This document shows, piece by piece, positions 12,105 through 23,363 of a DNA stretch of 64,000 nucleotides. Source of the DNA: Chlorocebus sabaeus (taxonomy: Eukaryota; Chordata; Mammalia; Primates; Cercopithecidae); NCBI RefSeq assembly GCF_047675955.1, contig NC_132923.1:86029637-86093636 (forward strand). The letters are read 5' to 3'. Position 1 is the first letter of the stretch. Every line of letters starts with the position of its first letter. The position numbers and the translations under genes are program-made. Under the pieces are notes generated by a model that was given only the letters and a program-made list of their open reading frames with translations, was not told the origin of the DNA and searched no databases.

Positions 12105-12490
12105 TATCTTGATCCTTTTTGTGCTGCTATAACAATACCCGAGACTGGGTAATTTATAAGGAACAGAAATTTATTTTCTCACATTTCTGGAGGCTAAGAA
12201 ATCTAAGATCAAGGCTTAGAAGGTTTGGTGTCTGGTGAGGGCTGCTCACTGTTTACAATATAGCACCTTGATGCTGCATCCTTCTAAGTGGGGAACATTG
12301 TGTTCTCACGTGGCAGAAACCAGAAGGGCAAAAGGGGCAGACTCCCTTCATCAGACTCTTTTTGTAAGGGCACCTAATCCCATTAACAAGCTCTCATTGC
12401 CTAATCATCTTTTAAAGGACCTGCATCTTAATACTACCACATAGACAATACCTGAATTTTGGTGGGGATACATTCAAACCATCACACTAT
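12105..12490 (-). mobile_element. MaLR/MLT1-type solo LTR, antisense
   Basis: It opens gtgctgctataacaataccc then gagactgggtaatttataag and ends tggggatacattcaaaccat. This is the reverse layout of MaLR LTRs. There is no second LTR or internal region nearby, so it is solo. Confidence 0.75.
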
Positions 12491-12829
12491 GTTTAATGAG
12501 AAACCAGACATGAGACATGTTTCCATCACTTTTCTCTCTGCCAGTTGAAAAAATGCTATTTTTAAAAAGGAGGTGAAAGTATATGCCTGCCATTTCTGGA
12601 CAGACTTTATGAAGTTACTATAGTTTAGCTCTGTTGAACTTATATTTGATTCAGATTACCTGATCCATTTTCATTGTAGAACCACATATTAATTTTCTCT
12701 TAATGTGGTTTACCTTAAATCTGAATTCTAGATGTTTCTGGAAATTTCGCTTTATTCCTTTTAGGGGAGATCCTTTTCTAATTTTATTTTATTAATTGAG
12801 TCTTGGAAAGCAAGGCTGTTTTAAGAGTG

Positions 12830-13145
12830 TTCATTCCCAAACACTACTCAGATTATGTTATTACTTTTCTTAAAGCTATTCAAAAGCTTTCCATTGATTT
12901 TAGGATATAATTCAAATCTTTAACATGGCCTATAAGTCCCTGTTTGATGAAGCCCCTACCTGCATTTGTAGTTTCATCTATTACCACTCTCCTTCTAGTT
13001 CACTGTGCCTAAGCCATAATGGACTTATTTCAGTTTGCCAAATAGGTCTGGGCCTTTGTACTTGTTTCTTCTATGTAGATTATTCTTCTAGATAAACCCC
13101 TTCTCCCTGTATCCATTTCCATGCCCCCAAATATTCTCCTGTATG
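12830..13145 (+). repeat. L2 LINE fragment, sense
   Basis: The text aagctttccattgattttag, atggcctataagtccctgtt and gtctgggcctttgtacttg follows the order of the L2 3' region. Confidence 0.75.
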
Positions 13146-13226
13146 TTGTTTTTTATTTTAAAAAAAATTATGGTAGAAAACAATATGAGATTTAGACTGT
13201 CAATAAATTTCTAAGTGTACAGCCTA

Positions 13227-13286
13227 AGATTGTTTATGCACTTTTCCATCTTACAAAGATTGTTTACGCACTTTTTCATCTTACAT
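13227..13286. repeat. Tandem duplication, 30-bp unit x2
   Basis: Two adjacent copies of a unit beginning agattgttta and ending catcttaca differ at two bases. Confidence 0.92.
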
Positions 13287-13649
13287 AACTGAAACTCTAT
13301 ACCCATTGGATAGCAATATTCCATTTCCCCCTCCCTCAATCTCCTGGCAACTGCCATTCTATCTTCTGTTTCTATAAGTTTTGACTATAAATACCTCATA
13401 GAAGTGGAATAATGCAGTATTTGCCTGCTGTGATGGCTTATTTCACTTAGCATAATGTCCTCAATGCTTATATATGTTGTAGCGTATAGCAGGATTTTCT
13501 TCTTTTTTAAAACCGAATAATATTCCATTGTGTGTATATACCACATTTTTTTTATTCATTAACTTATCATAAATGGATATTTAGGTTGTTTCTACCTTTT
13601 GACTATTGTGAATAATGCTGCAATGAACATGAGAATGTGAGTTTTTTCA

Positions 13650-13936
13650 TTTTTTTTGAGACAGGGTCTCATGCTGTCACCCAGGCTGGAGTGCAGTGGC
13701 GTGATCACGGCTCACGGTAGCCTCAAACTCTGGGCTCAAGCAGTCACCCTGCCTTGGCCTCCTGAGTAGCAGGAGTATAGGTGCGTGCCACCATGGCTGG
13801 CTAATTTTTTTTTCTTTGTGGAGAAGGGGTCTTACTTTCTTTCCCAGGCTGGGCTTGAACTCTTGGGCTCAAGTGATCCTCCTGCCTCAGACTCCCAAAG
13901 TGTTGGGATTATAGGCATGAGTCACCATGCCCAGCC
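13650..13936 (-). repeat. Alu, antisense
   Basis: Full diverged dimer from tttttttgagacagggtctc to accatgcccagcc, inside the L1. Confidence 0.92.
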
Positions 13937-14609
13937 ATGGGAGTGTGAATATTTCATAGAAATCCTGGGTTCAGTTCTATTGGCAGTATGTTCAAAAGTG
14001 GGATTGCTGGATTAGATGGTAGTTTAATTTATAATTTTTTGAAGAACCTCCATACTGTTTCCTGTAGCAGCTACACCGTTTTACATTCCAACCCCAACTT
14101 CGTTAACACTTATTATTTTCTGTTTTTCTTTTCTTTTATTTCTTTTTTTTTTTTTTTAATAGTAGCCATCCTAAAAGATGTGAAGTGATAGCTGATTGTG
14201 GGTTTGATTTATATTTGTCTGATTAGTAATGTTGAGTATCTTTTCATATACCTGTTGGCCATTTGTGTGTCTTGTTTGGAGAAATGTCTGTTCAAGTCAT
14301 TTGCCCATTTTTTAAATGGGTTATTTGATATTTTATTGTTGAGGTGTAGAAGTTTTTCTATATTTTGTGCTTTAACCCCTTATTAGATATATGGTTCGCA
14401 CATATTTCCTCTCATTCTGTGGGTTACCTTTTTACTCTGTTGTTTACTTTTCTGTGCAGAAGCTTTTTAATTTGATATAGTCTCACTTGTCTATTTTTTC
14501 TTTCATTGCTTCTGCTTTTGGAGTCATTTTCAAAAAACTATTGCCAAGATCAGTGTTATAAAGCATTTCCTCTCTGGTTTCTTCTAGGACTTTTATAGTT
14601 TCAAGTCTT

Positions 14610-14683
14610 TTTTTTTTTTTTTTTTTGAGACAGGGTCTTGCTCTGTCACCCAGGCTGGATGACAGTGGCAGAGTCTTTGCTCG
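14610..14683 (-). repeat. Severely 5'-truncated Alu with 16-bp target duplication
   Basis: Only poly-T and the last roughly 60 bp of the Alu are present. The 16-bp direct repeat tatagtttcaagtctt flanks it at 14594-14609 and 14684-14699. Confidence 0.92.
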
Positions 14684-15649
14684 TATAGTTTCAAGTCTTA
14701 TGTTTAAGTCTTTAATTCACGCAATGCAGTGAGATGATGTTTGTGTATGTTATGAGGTTCCAAATTCTTTTGTATGTGGATATCCAGTTTTCCCAGTACC
14801 ATTTGTTGAAGAAACTATCCTTTCCACATTGTGGGGTCTTGGCACTCTTGTCAAAGATCATTTGACTGTATATTTGTGGGTTTATTTTTGGGATTTCTGT
14901 TTTGTTCCATTAGTTGGTGTGTCTGTCTTTGTACCACTACCAAACTGATCTAATTACTCTAGCTTTGTAATATGTTTTGGAATTAGGAAGTAGGAGGCCT
15001 CCAGCTTTGTTCTTCTCACAGTTGTGTTTGGAGTTCCTTGTGGTTACTTATGGAATTTAGGATTATTTCCTTATGTCTGCAAAAATACCATTGGCCTTTT
15101 GATAGGGATTGCATTGAATCTGCAGATCACTTTGGATAATATGGACATTTTAACAGTGTTAAGTTTTTCAGTCCATGACCATGGGACGCTTTTCCAGTGT
15201 CTTCTTTAATTTCTTTCAGCAAGGTTTTGTAGTTTTTAGTGGACAAGTCTTTTTTCTCTGGATAAGTTTATTCATAAGCATTTTATTCTTTTTGAAGCTA
15301 TTATAAATGGTACTGTTTTCTTAATTTCCCTTTTAGATTGTTCAGTGTTAGTATATAGAAATGCAACGGATATTTATGTGTTGATTTTGCATCTTATAAC
15401 AAGATTGATGAATTTTGTATTTATTAGTTCTAACAGTTTTGTTTTCTTTGGTAGAATCCTTAGTGTTTTCTACATATAATATTATGTTGTCTGTAAACAA
15501 AGATAGTTATATTTCTTCCTTTCCAATTTGGATGCCTTTTGTTTTTCTTGCCTAATTGTTCTAGCTAGGCTTTCCAGTACTACGTTGAATAGAAGTGGTG
15601 AGAAGTTATCCTAGCTTGTTCCTGATGTTAGAAGAAAACCTTCTAGTTC

Positions 15650-15954
15650 TTTTTTTTTTTTTTTTTTTTTTTGGAGACGGAGTCTTGCTCTGTCGCTGGC
15701 GCTAGAGTGCAGTGGCCGGATCTCAGGTCACGGCAAGCTCCGCCTCCCGGGTTTAGGCCATTCTCCTGCCTTAGCCTCCCGTGTAGCTGGGACTACAGGC
15801 GCCCGCCACCTCGCCCAGCTAGTTTTTTGTATTTTTTAGTAGAGACGGGGTTTCACCGTGTTAGCCAGGATGGTCTCGATCTCCTGACCTTTTGATCCGC
15901 CCGTCTCGGCCTCCCAAAGTGCTGGGATTACAGGCTTTAGCCACTGCGCCCGGC
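15650..15954 (-). repeat. AluYR-like, antisense
   Basis: It carries gcagtggccggatctcag, cagctagttttttgta and gatccgcccgtctcggcc, which I associate with the Old World monkey AluYR group. A near-identical flank (gaaaaccttctagttctt / gaaaaccttttagttctt) is the target duplication. Confidence 0.93.
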
Positions 15955-16189
15955 CTGAAAACCTTTTAGTTCTTAACCCTTGAATACGATGTTAGCTGTG
16001 GGACTTTCATATATGGCTTTTATTATGTAGAAGTTATTTCTTTTTATTTCTAGTTTGTTCAGTATTATGAAAATATATTGAATTTTGTCAAAAGCTTTTT
16101 GTTTATTGAGATGATTGTTTGACATTTATCCTTCTTGCTTTTAATGTGGTGTATCACATTGATTGATTTTCATTGGTGGTGGTGGTGGT

Positions 16190-16484
16190 GGTTGTTGTTT
16201 GTAAGATGGAGTCTTGCTCTGTCATCCAGGCTAGAGTGCGATGGTGTGATCTTGACTCACTGCAACCTCCGCCTCCTGGGTTCAAGTGATTCTCATGCCT
16301 CAGCCTCCTCAGTAGCTGTGATTACAGGCACGCAGCTGCCACGCCTGGCTAATTTTTGTATTTTTAGTAGAGACGGGATTTCGTCATGTTGGTCAGGCTG
16401 TTCTCAAACTCCTGATTTCAAGTGATCCACCCACCTCAGCCTCCCAGAGTGCTGGGATTACAGGTGTGAACCACCACACCTGGC
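16190..16484 (-). repeat. Alu, antisense, next to (GGT)n
   Basis: Full dimer from aagatggagtcttgctctgt to ccaccacacctggcc, preceded at 16175 by a GGT triplet run. Confidence 0.92.
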
Positions 16485-17624
16485 CGATTTTTATATGTTG
16501 AATAATCCTTTCATCCTAGGGATAAATCTCACTTTGCCCTGGTGTGTGATCCTTTTAATGTGCTGTTGAATTTAATTTCTCTAATAGTTTGTTGAGGATC
16601 TTTGCATCTGTATTTATCAGGGATATTGGACTATAGTTTTCTTTTCGTCTGATAGCTTCTTTGGCTTTGGTATTGATGTAATGCTGGCCTCATAAAAGAA
16701 ATTAGGAAGTATAGCCTTCTTTGGCTTTTTGGAAGAGTGTGAGAAGGGTTGGCAGTAATTGTTTAAATGTTAGGTAACATACCCCAATGTTACCATGTGG
16801 TCCTGCATGTTTCTTTGTTGGGAGGTTTTTGATTGCTGATTCACTCTCAGTAACAGACTAGTTATATGTCTGTTCAGATTTTGTGTTTCTTCACGATTCA
16901 GTCTTGATAGGTTGTATGTTTCTAGGAATGTATCAATTTCTTCTATGTTATCTAATTTGTTGGCATAAGATTTTTAATAGTAGTCTCATAATTTTTATTT
17001 AATTTTTCTTTTTTTTCTTACTCTAGATAAAGGTTGATGAATTTGGTTGATCTTTTTAAAAAAAAAAAACCTCTTAGTATTGTTGACTTTTTTCCTGTTA
17101 TTTCTGTATATTAAAATATGATATAAAAAACCATCTGGAAAGGACTCACCATTCTAAGATGCCACGAAGAACACTCATGATTCATGGGAGGAGGTCAAGA
17201 TATCGACATTAATAGGAGTTTGGAAGAAGCTGATTTCACCCTTCATGGATGACTTTGAGGGGTTCAAGACTTTAGTGGAGGAAGTAACTGCAGATGTGGT
17301 AGAAATAGCAAAAGAATTAGAGGAGGAGCCTGAAGGTGTGACTGAATTGCTGCAATCTCATAAAACTTGGATGGAAGAGCAAACAAAGTGGTTTCTTGAG
17401 ATGTAATCTATTGCCGATGAAGATGCTATGCATAAACATGGTTGAAATGACAAAAAAGGATTTAGAATGTGACATAAATTTAATTGATAAAACAGTGGCA
17501 GGGTTTGAGAGAATTTACTCCAACTGTAAAAGAAGTTCTAGTGTGGGTAAAATACTATCAAACAGCATCACATGTTACAGCAAAACTTTTCATGAAAGAA
17601 AGTTAATCGATGCAGCAAGCTGTA

Positions 17625-17665
17625 TTTTGTGTGTGTGTGTGGGGGGGGGGTTTGGTTTTGTTTTT
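17625..17665. repeat. (GT)n followed by a G10 run
   Basis: A short GT repeat runs into ten G residues at the junction between Tigger and the partial Alu. Confidence 0.9.
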
Positions 17666-17749
17666 TTAAGGGATGGTCTTACTCTGTCACTCAGGCTGAA
17701 GTGCAGTGGCACACTCTTACTGCGGCCTTGAACTCCTGGGCACAAGCAA
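17665..17749 (-). repeat. Partial Alu, antisense
   Basis: About 85 bp of an antisense Alu arm (atggtcttactctgtcactc to gaactcctgggcacaagc), inserted in the Tigger. Confidence 0.85.
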
Positions 17750-18119
17750 ATTTTCTACTGTCTTTGCCAGCCCTGAGATAGCAAGACCAACCCCTCCCCT
17801 TCCTCCTTCTCTTCAGTCTGTTGAACACAAAGATAGTGAGGAAGATGATCCACTTTCACTTAATGAATAGTAAATATATTTTGGATTTCTTAATAACGTT
17901 TTCTTTTCTCTAGTTTATTGTGGGAAATGTATATATAATGCACATAATGTACAAAATATTTGTTAATCAATAGTTTATATTATCAGTAAGGTTTCTGGTC
18001 AACAGTAGGCTATTAGTAAGTTTTTGGAGAGTCAAAAGCTATACCTAGATTTTTGACTGTGTGGAAGGGTTGGTACGCTAACCTCCCCACCCCCATTATT
18101 CAAGAGGCAATTATATGTA

Positions 18120-18700
18120 AATATTAAGTTTATACCCTTGGAACCACCACCACCCTGATCCAGATAGAGAATATTTCTTGCGCCTCAGAAGCCTCTCTCA
18201 TTCCCCCTGCTAGCTATTTAATCTCCCCTCTGAAACCACTATTTTGACCTTTGTCACCTTGGACTGCATTTGTGTATTTTGACCTTCGTATAATTGAAAT
18301 CATACATTGTATACTGTGTTTAACTTCTTTCACTCAATATTATGTCTTTGAGATTCAGTAATTCATCCATTCTAATTGCTGTGTAGAATTCTGTTATACC
18401 ATAAATTACCCATTCTACTGATATTTGGGTTCTTTCTAGTGTTATCAAGCTGCTGTGAACATTCTTGTGCGTGTTTTTAGCGTAGATAAACATTCTTCTT
18501 TTGAGCTTCAAGTGGAGCTGTTGAATCATAGCATAAAGGTATATGTTTGTTTAGAGTTAGCAGGTGTAGCAAAACATTTTTATAAAATTGTTGAACCAAT
18601 TCACTTCACCAGTAGAACAGGGTTCCAGTTGCTCCCCATCCTTGCCATCACTTAATCTGGTTAATCTTTTCAATTTTAGCCATATTCCTGATCCTTTCTG
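18120..18700 (-). mobile_element. Old L1 3' end, antisense
   Basis: The phrases ctaattgctgtgtagaattc, cccattctactgatatttgg and aagctgctgtgaacattctt mark a mammalian-age L1 3' UTR on the minus strand. Confidence 0.7.
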
Positions 18701-19019
18701 AATTTCTTTATTTTTTTCTTAAAATGAATTTAGGTTCTAAAGTTCATTTTGAATTTAGACTTCAAACTGGAAATCTTTTTTCTAACTTGGTAGCCATCTG
18801 CATTCTTATTTCAGATTCATTGTCCAAACTCATCAGATTTTCTTAGCTGCTTTGAGGATACCTCTGGTATAGTTTACTGTATCTGTGTTTTTCATTTTTG
18901 TCCAGTTTAAAGTCCCTTTGAAAAAATATTTTTATAGTGTTGACTTAGGAAATATATAATAATGAAATGCAGTTACAAATTCACTATGGCATTTTTGAAT
19001 TCATGTGACTTAAAGTGAT
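18700..19019. other. Intronic DNA with no recognised feature
   Basis: AT-rich, no landmark seen. Confidence 0.5.
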
Positions 19020-19198
19020 TTTTTTTTCTCTTAAGTGACAGAATCTTGCTTAAGTCCCAGGTTGGAATGCAGTGATATGACCACAGCTCACTGTTAAGCT
19101 TGAACTCCTAGGCTCAAGTGATTCTCCCACCCACCTCAGCTTCCTGAGTGCTGGGACTACAGGTGCACGCCATCATGTTCAGCTAATTTTTTTTTTCA
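19020..19198 (-). repeat. Alu monomer or partial AluJ, antisense
   Basis: Diverged antisense Alu covering one arm, ending catcatgttcagctaatt. Confidence 0.8.
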
Positions 19199-19329
19199 CT
19201 TTTTCAAGAATTTTTTTCTGACTTCATTTAGTCAATAAAGTTTTATGAATTCTATGTGGCTATGCTTTAAACATGGATTTTAACACATCTTACCATTTCT
19301 TTGTGTTTCAGATTTTCCTTGTGAATGTT

Positions 19330-19445
19330 AACTTCTCATGCTTAGAGACCAGGTCTTATTCCTCTCTAAATTATTTATTCTAGCACAGTGTTTGGCACAG
19401 AGTAGTGCTTGTTGAGGAAACAAATGGCTCAATAAATGAGTATAT
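19330..19445 (+). repeat. L2 3' terminus, sense
   Basis: The end caggtcttattcctctctaa, gtgtttggcacagagtagtg and ctcaataaatgag is the L2 3' tail. Confidence 0.75.
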
Positions 19446-19459
19446 GAATATATGTATAT

Positions 19460-20690
19460 ATATTAATTCATCCATCATAGGAAATTTTAAAAATGTGCAC
19501 TCATTAAAGTTTATGTGACCAGCAATAGAATTGTTGTAAATCATTTCAGCGTTACCGGAATTATATAAATAATATTTTTTCTGTAGCTGTATACATATAA
19601 ATAATACAATGCAAAGAGATGCCCAATCAGGTAATGCACTTTTTCCACATTATTACCAGGAAGATGCAACAAGATTTGAAAGCGAGCCCAAAGGCAGCTA
19701 AGAACTTTGTATCACAGTGACACCTAGTGGTATGTTCACTGGGTTGTTAATGTTTTTAGGGTCCTTAATGCAGTTTTGTTTCAATACCCAAAACCTTCTG
19801 AATTCTGTTTTCTTATCTTAAATAAATTTAAGGAATTATTTTAAAGCATTTGTCCTCCTATAAAATGCTGTCTGATGTGAAGTATTGTGATCTCTTTGAG
19901 GGTAGGGATTATTGTATATTGTTAGGTCTCTAAGATCTAGCAGTGGATTTAACCTAACATGCAGGTATTTGTTTAATAAAGTTTGTTAAATCAGTATTGT
20001 TAACAAACCTAATTTACTGGAGCCTACTAGTCATAACTTTAATTCCGTTTCTGAGATATAGCAGAAAAATAGATCTGTTATTATTTGAATAATTTATCTT
20101 ATTTTTTCTCTTTTTGATCTTCTTAAAGCTACTTTTATTATATTGGATACTATTTTAGTTTTTAAGAAATCAGGTTGAATATGGAAAGATTTAAAATATT
20201 TAGCAAGTGCATTTTCAGTCTGAAAAAGTAGTTCAGGTTATTTCAAACCAGTTTTTGTGCTGAATCTATAAATTTAGATTCTAATCTTGACTCTGTGACT
20301 CTTATTAGCTGTATAGTCTTTGGCAAATGCCTTAATCCCTCCCCCACATGCCTCAGCCATGCTTTATGAATACTAGTTAAATGTTCTTCTGTTATTAGTA
20401 CATGTGAAAAGAAGGAAAGAGTGACAATTTTGTGTGTCTTGAAAGATACTATGAACATGAAATGACAATGCAATTGATTATAGTTTGTACTTTTGGGGAA
20501 GAAAGACAGCAAATGTTGTGTGTTAGTAGTAGTGTTTAGTCCACCTGCAAACTGATGTCTCTTGCCTCTGTGCCATCAATTGTGTACTCCCCAAATAATT
20601 TATTATTGGGTCATTTTGAAACCTGAATAAAGTAGCATCTCAAACTGTGGTCTCAATGTGCATAGTTTATTTTTACGCATTAGAAATATT
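19460..20690. other. Mostly unassigned intronic DNA, with a possible L2 tail near 19890-19990
   Basis: I see a weak L2-type tail (tttgagggtagggattattg) and the CTCF-like motif at 19715; the rest has no landmark. Confidence 0.45.
19715..19730 (-). promoter_or_regulatory. CTCF-like motif
   Basis: On the minus strand the 16-mer CCACTAGGTGTCACTG fits the remembered CTCF core CCASYAGRKGGCRSYR at 15 of 16 positions. It lies in apparently non-repetitive sequence. Occupancy cannot be inferred from sequence alone. Confidence 0.4.
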
Positions 20691-21385
20691 CTTTAACTCA
20701 GCTTCAGATTTTTAAATTGATGTTTAATAAGTGTATATGTTTATGAGGTACAATATGATGTTTCAATACATATGTATGTTGTAGAATGAGCAAATACATA
20801 CCAATCATCTCATATACTTACGATTTCTTTGTGGTGAGAACACTTAAAATCCACCCTTTTAGCAATTTTGAGTGATACATTATTTCTTAACTGTATTCAC
20901 CTTACTGTGCATTAGATCACAGTATTAGATTAGAGTATTTTCCTCCTGTCTAGCTGATCAAAGAGATCCTCTGATTGATATTATCCATGGAGCTCACTGT
21001 ATGCCCTTGCCTCTGGTAACTACCATTCTACCCTCTACTTCGTATGTGGATTCAGGTATTTAGATTCCATATGTAGGTGAGAGCATGTGATATTTGTCTT
21101 TCTGTGCCTGGCTTATTTCACTTAGCAGAATGTTCTCTAGACTCATCCATGTTGTTGCAAATGACAGATTTTTTTTTTTAAAGGCTGAATAGTATTCCAT
21201 TGTGTATGTGCCACATTTTTGGATCCATTCATCTGTTGACGGGCACATAGATTGTTCTGATCTCTTGGCTGTTGTGAATAATCCTGCAACGAACATGGAA
21301 GTGCAGACATCTCTTCAACACATTTTAATTACTTTGGCTATAAACTCAGAAGTGGGATTGCTGGATCTAATGTCACATTTTTAAA
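20690..21385 (-). mobile_element. L1 3' end, antisense
   Basis: The phrases ttatgaggtacaatatgatg, ctgtgcctggcttatttcac and gtattccattgtgtatgtg are L1 3' UTR on the minus strand, 5' truncated. Confidence 0.82.
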
Positions 21386-21397
21386 CGTTGTACTTAA

Positions 21398-21510
21398 AGT
21401 AAAAACAGAGTCTCACTCTGTCGCCTAAGCTAGAATGCAGTGATGCGGTCATGTCCCACTGAAGCCTCAAGCTCCTAGACTCAAACAATTCTCCCCAACT
21501 GAGCTTCCTG
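21398..21510 (-). repeat. Partial Alu, antisense
   Basis: About 110 bp of diverged antisense Alu (acagagtctcactctgtcgc onward), without head or clear tail. Confidence 0.75.
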
Positions 21511-22474
21511 GAATCCTTTGTCCAGAACCTCAAAATACTCACATATTTATATATTTTTTGGTAATTGTAGGTGTTATGTTAAAGCATTTTAAATGTAAAC
21601 TTATGTCTATAAGTAGTAAGATATACAGGAGTTAGCATCTTTCAATTAGTGATACCAGAATAGTACATAGGGAAAACCAATGGGCAGTGTCTTGTAGTCT
21701 TTGCCATTAAATCATTTGTTGTTCTTGAGTAGCCTTATCCCAAAGTGCTTTTGTTTTTTATTTTCAAAATTTTGAGTGTTTGCCCTAATGAGATTTATTT
21801 ATTTTAATGTTTATTTTAGGTTCAGGGGTACATGAGCAGGTTTGTTACATAGGTAAATTGTGTGTCACTGGGGTATGGTGTGCAGATTATTTCATCACCC
21901 AGGTAATAATCATTGTACCTGACAGGTAGTTTTTTTGATCTTCATCCTCCTTCCACTCTCCACTCTCAAGTAGTCCCCAGTGTCTGTTGTTGTTTTCTTT
22001 GTGTCCCTGTGTACTCAGTGTTTAGCTCCCACTTGTAAGTGAAAACATGCAATATTTGGTTTTCTGTTCCTCTGTTAGTTCATTTAGGATAATGCCCTCC
22101 AACTCCATCCATCTTGTGGCAGAGGACATGATCTCATTCTTTTTTTATGGCTGTGGTGTATTCCATGGTGTAAATGTACAACGTTTTCTTCATCCAGTCT
22201 ACCATTGATGAGTATTTAGGTTAATTCCATGTCTTAGCTATTGTGAATAGTGTTGCAATGATCATATAAGTACATGTGTCTTTTATGGTGTGATGATTAA
22301 TATTCTTTTGCGTATGTACCCAATAATGGGATTGTGGGGTAAAATGGTAATTCTTTCTTAAGTTATTTGAGAGATTGCCAAACTGCTTTCCACAAAGGCT
22401 GAACTAATTTACATTCCCACCAACAGTGTATAAGCATTCCCTTTTCTTAGCAACCTTGCCAGCATCTATTATTT

Positions 22475-23068
22475 ATTTATATATTTATTTTTCAGAATAT
22501 TGCTTTTACTAAGGACCTTCATGGTATTATACGTTAAAAGACACTGATTAACTTGAGAAAAAAATGTTTCTTGCAGTTGAGCAACATCCACAATTTTTAC
22601 TATTATACTTTTGCTATTATACTACATATATGAAAAGATAACCTACATGTCATCTTTTCCTGTATTTCCCTACAACTTGTTCATAATCTCTGCTGTTTCC
22701 CAAGGGCTCTACTTCTGTCAATTTTTTTTCATTTAGAAGAGAAATTTCAAAATTACACACAGTTAGCATTTTGTTTGTTTTTTGGAGACGGAGTTTCACT
22801 CTTATCACCCAGGCTAGAGTACAATGGCATGATCTTGGCTCACTGAAACCTCTGCCTCCCAGGTTCAAGCGATTCCCCTGCCTCAGCCTCTTGAGTTGCT
22901 GGCATTACAGGCGCCCACCACCACACCCAGCTAATTTTTGTATTTTTAGTAGAGATGTGGTTTCGCCATGTTGGGCAGGCTGGTTGTGAACTCCTGACCT
23001 CAGGTGATTCACCCACCTTGGCCTCCCAAAGTGCTGGGATTACAGGCATGAGCCACTGTGCCGGGCCC
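22475..23068 (-). mobile_element. Alu plus about 270 bp of non-L1 sequence inserted in the L1
   Basis: The L1 3' UTR stops at 22474 and resumes at 23069 (atagccattctgactggtat). Between them, read on the minus strand, are an Alu (23066-22766), about 270 bp of unassigned sequence and an A-rich end (aataaatatataaataaata). The 7-mer attattt sits at both borders (22468-22474 and 23069-23075). This is the layout expected of an Alu retrotransposition that carried a 3' transduction, though a stepwise origin is possible. Confidence 0.55.
22766..23066 (-). repeat. Alu, antisense
   Basis: Full dimer from tttttggagacggagtttca to ccactgtgccgggccc, part of the composite insertion in the L1. Confidence 0.94.
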
Positions 23069-23307
23069 ATTATTTTTTTTTTTAATAGCCATTCTGACTG
23101 GTATAATATGGTATCTCATTGCGGTTTTGACTTGCATTTCTCTGATAATTAGTGATACTGAGCATTTTTTGTATGCTTTTTTGGCCATATATTTGGCTTC
23201 TTTCAAAAAGTATCTGATTGTGTCCTTTGCCCACTTTTTAATGGGGTTGTTTTTTGCTCATTAATTTAAGTTTCCTATCGATTCTGGATATTGGACCTTT
23301 GTTGGAT

Positions 23308-23363
23308 GCAAATATCTCCTCCCATTCTGTAGGTTGCAAATATTTTCTCCCATTCTGTAGGTT
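23308..23363. repeat. 28-bp tandem duplication inside the L1
   Basis: The unit starting gcaaatat and ending tctgtaggtt occurs twice in a row with small changes, a local duplication absent from the L1 consensus as I remember it. Confidence 0.85.

Larger units (their letters stand above)
13150..17090 (-). mobile_element. L1 (L1M/L1P-age), antisense, 5' truncated
   Basis: The order is 3' UTR first (13150-14600; ggttgtttctaccttttgac, gtctgttcaagtcatttgcc), then the C-terminal half of ORF2 read on the minus strand (14700-17080; gtaccatttgttgaagaaac, gggattgcattgaatctgca). It is cut at about 17090 and interrupted by Alus at 13650, 14610, 15650 and 16190. Reading frames are broken. Confidence 0.88.
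17100..18115 (+). mobile_element. Tigger DNA transposon remnant (pogo group, Tigger2-like)
   Basis: The DNA from 17165 to 17610 resembles the C-terminal part of the Tigger transposase gene (phrases gatgactttgaggggttcaa, gaagttctagtgtgggtaaa). The frame has several stops, for example right after the residues WFLEM at 17387-17401. The end at about 17990-18115 (caacagtaggctattagtaa, then ttattcaagaggcaatta) recalls the Tigger2 terminal inverted repeat. A partial Alu sits inside at 17665-17749. The 5' end and DDE core are missing, so it is dead. Confidence 0.8.

Noticed and set aside
17396..17731. A 111-codon frame in the Tigger
   Set aside because: It is a shifted reading of decayed transposase DNA running into a GT/G tract and an Alu piece.
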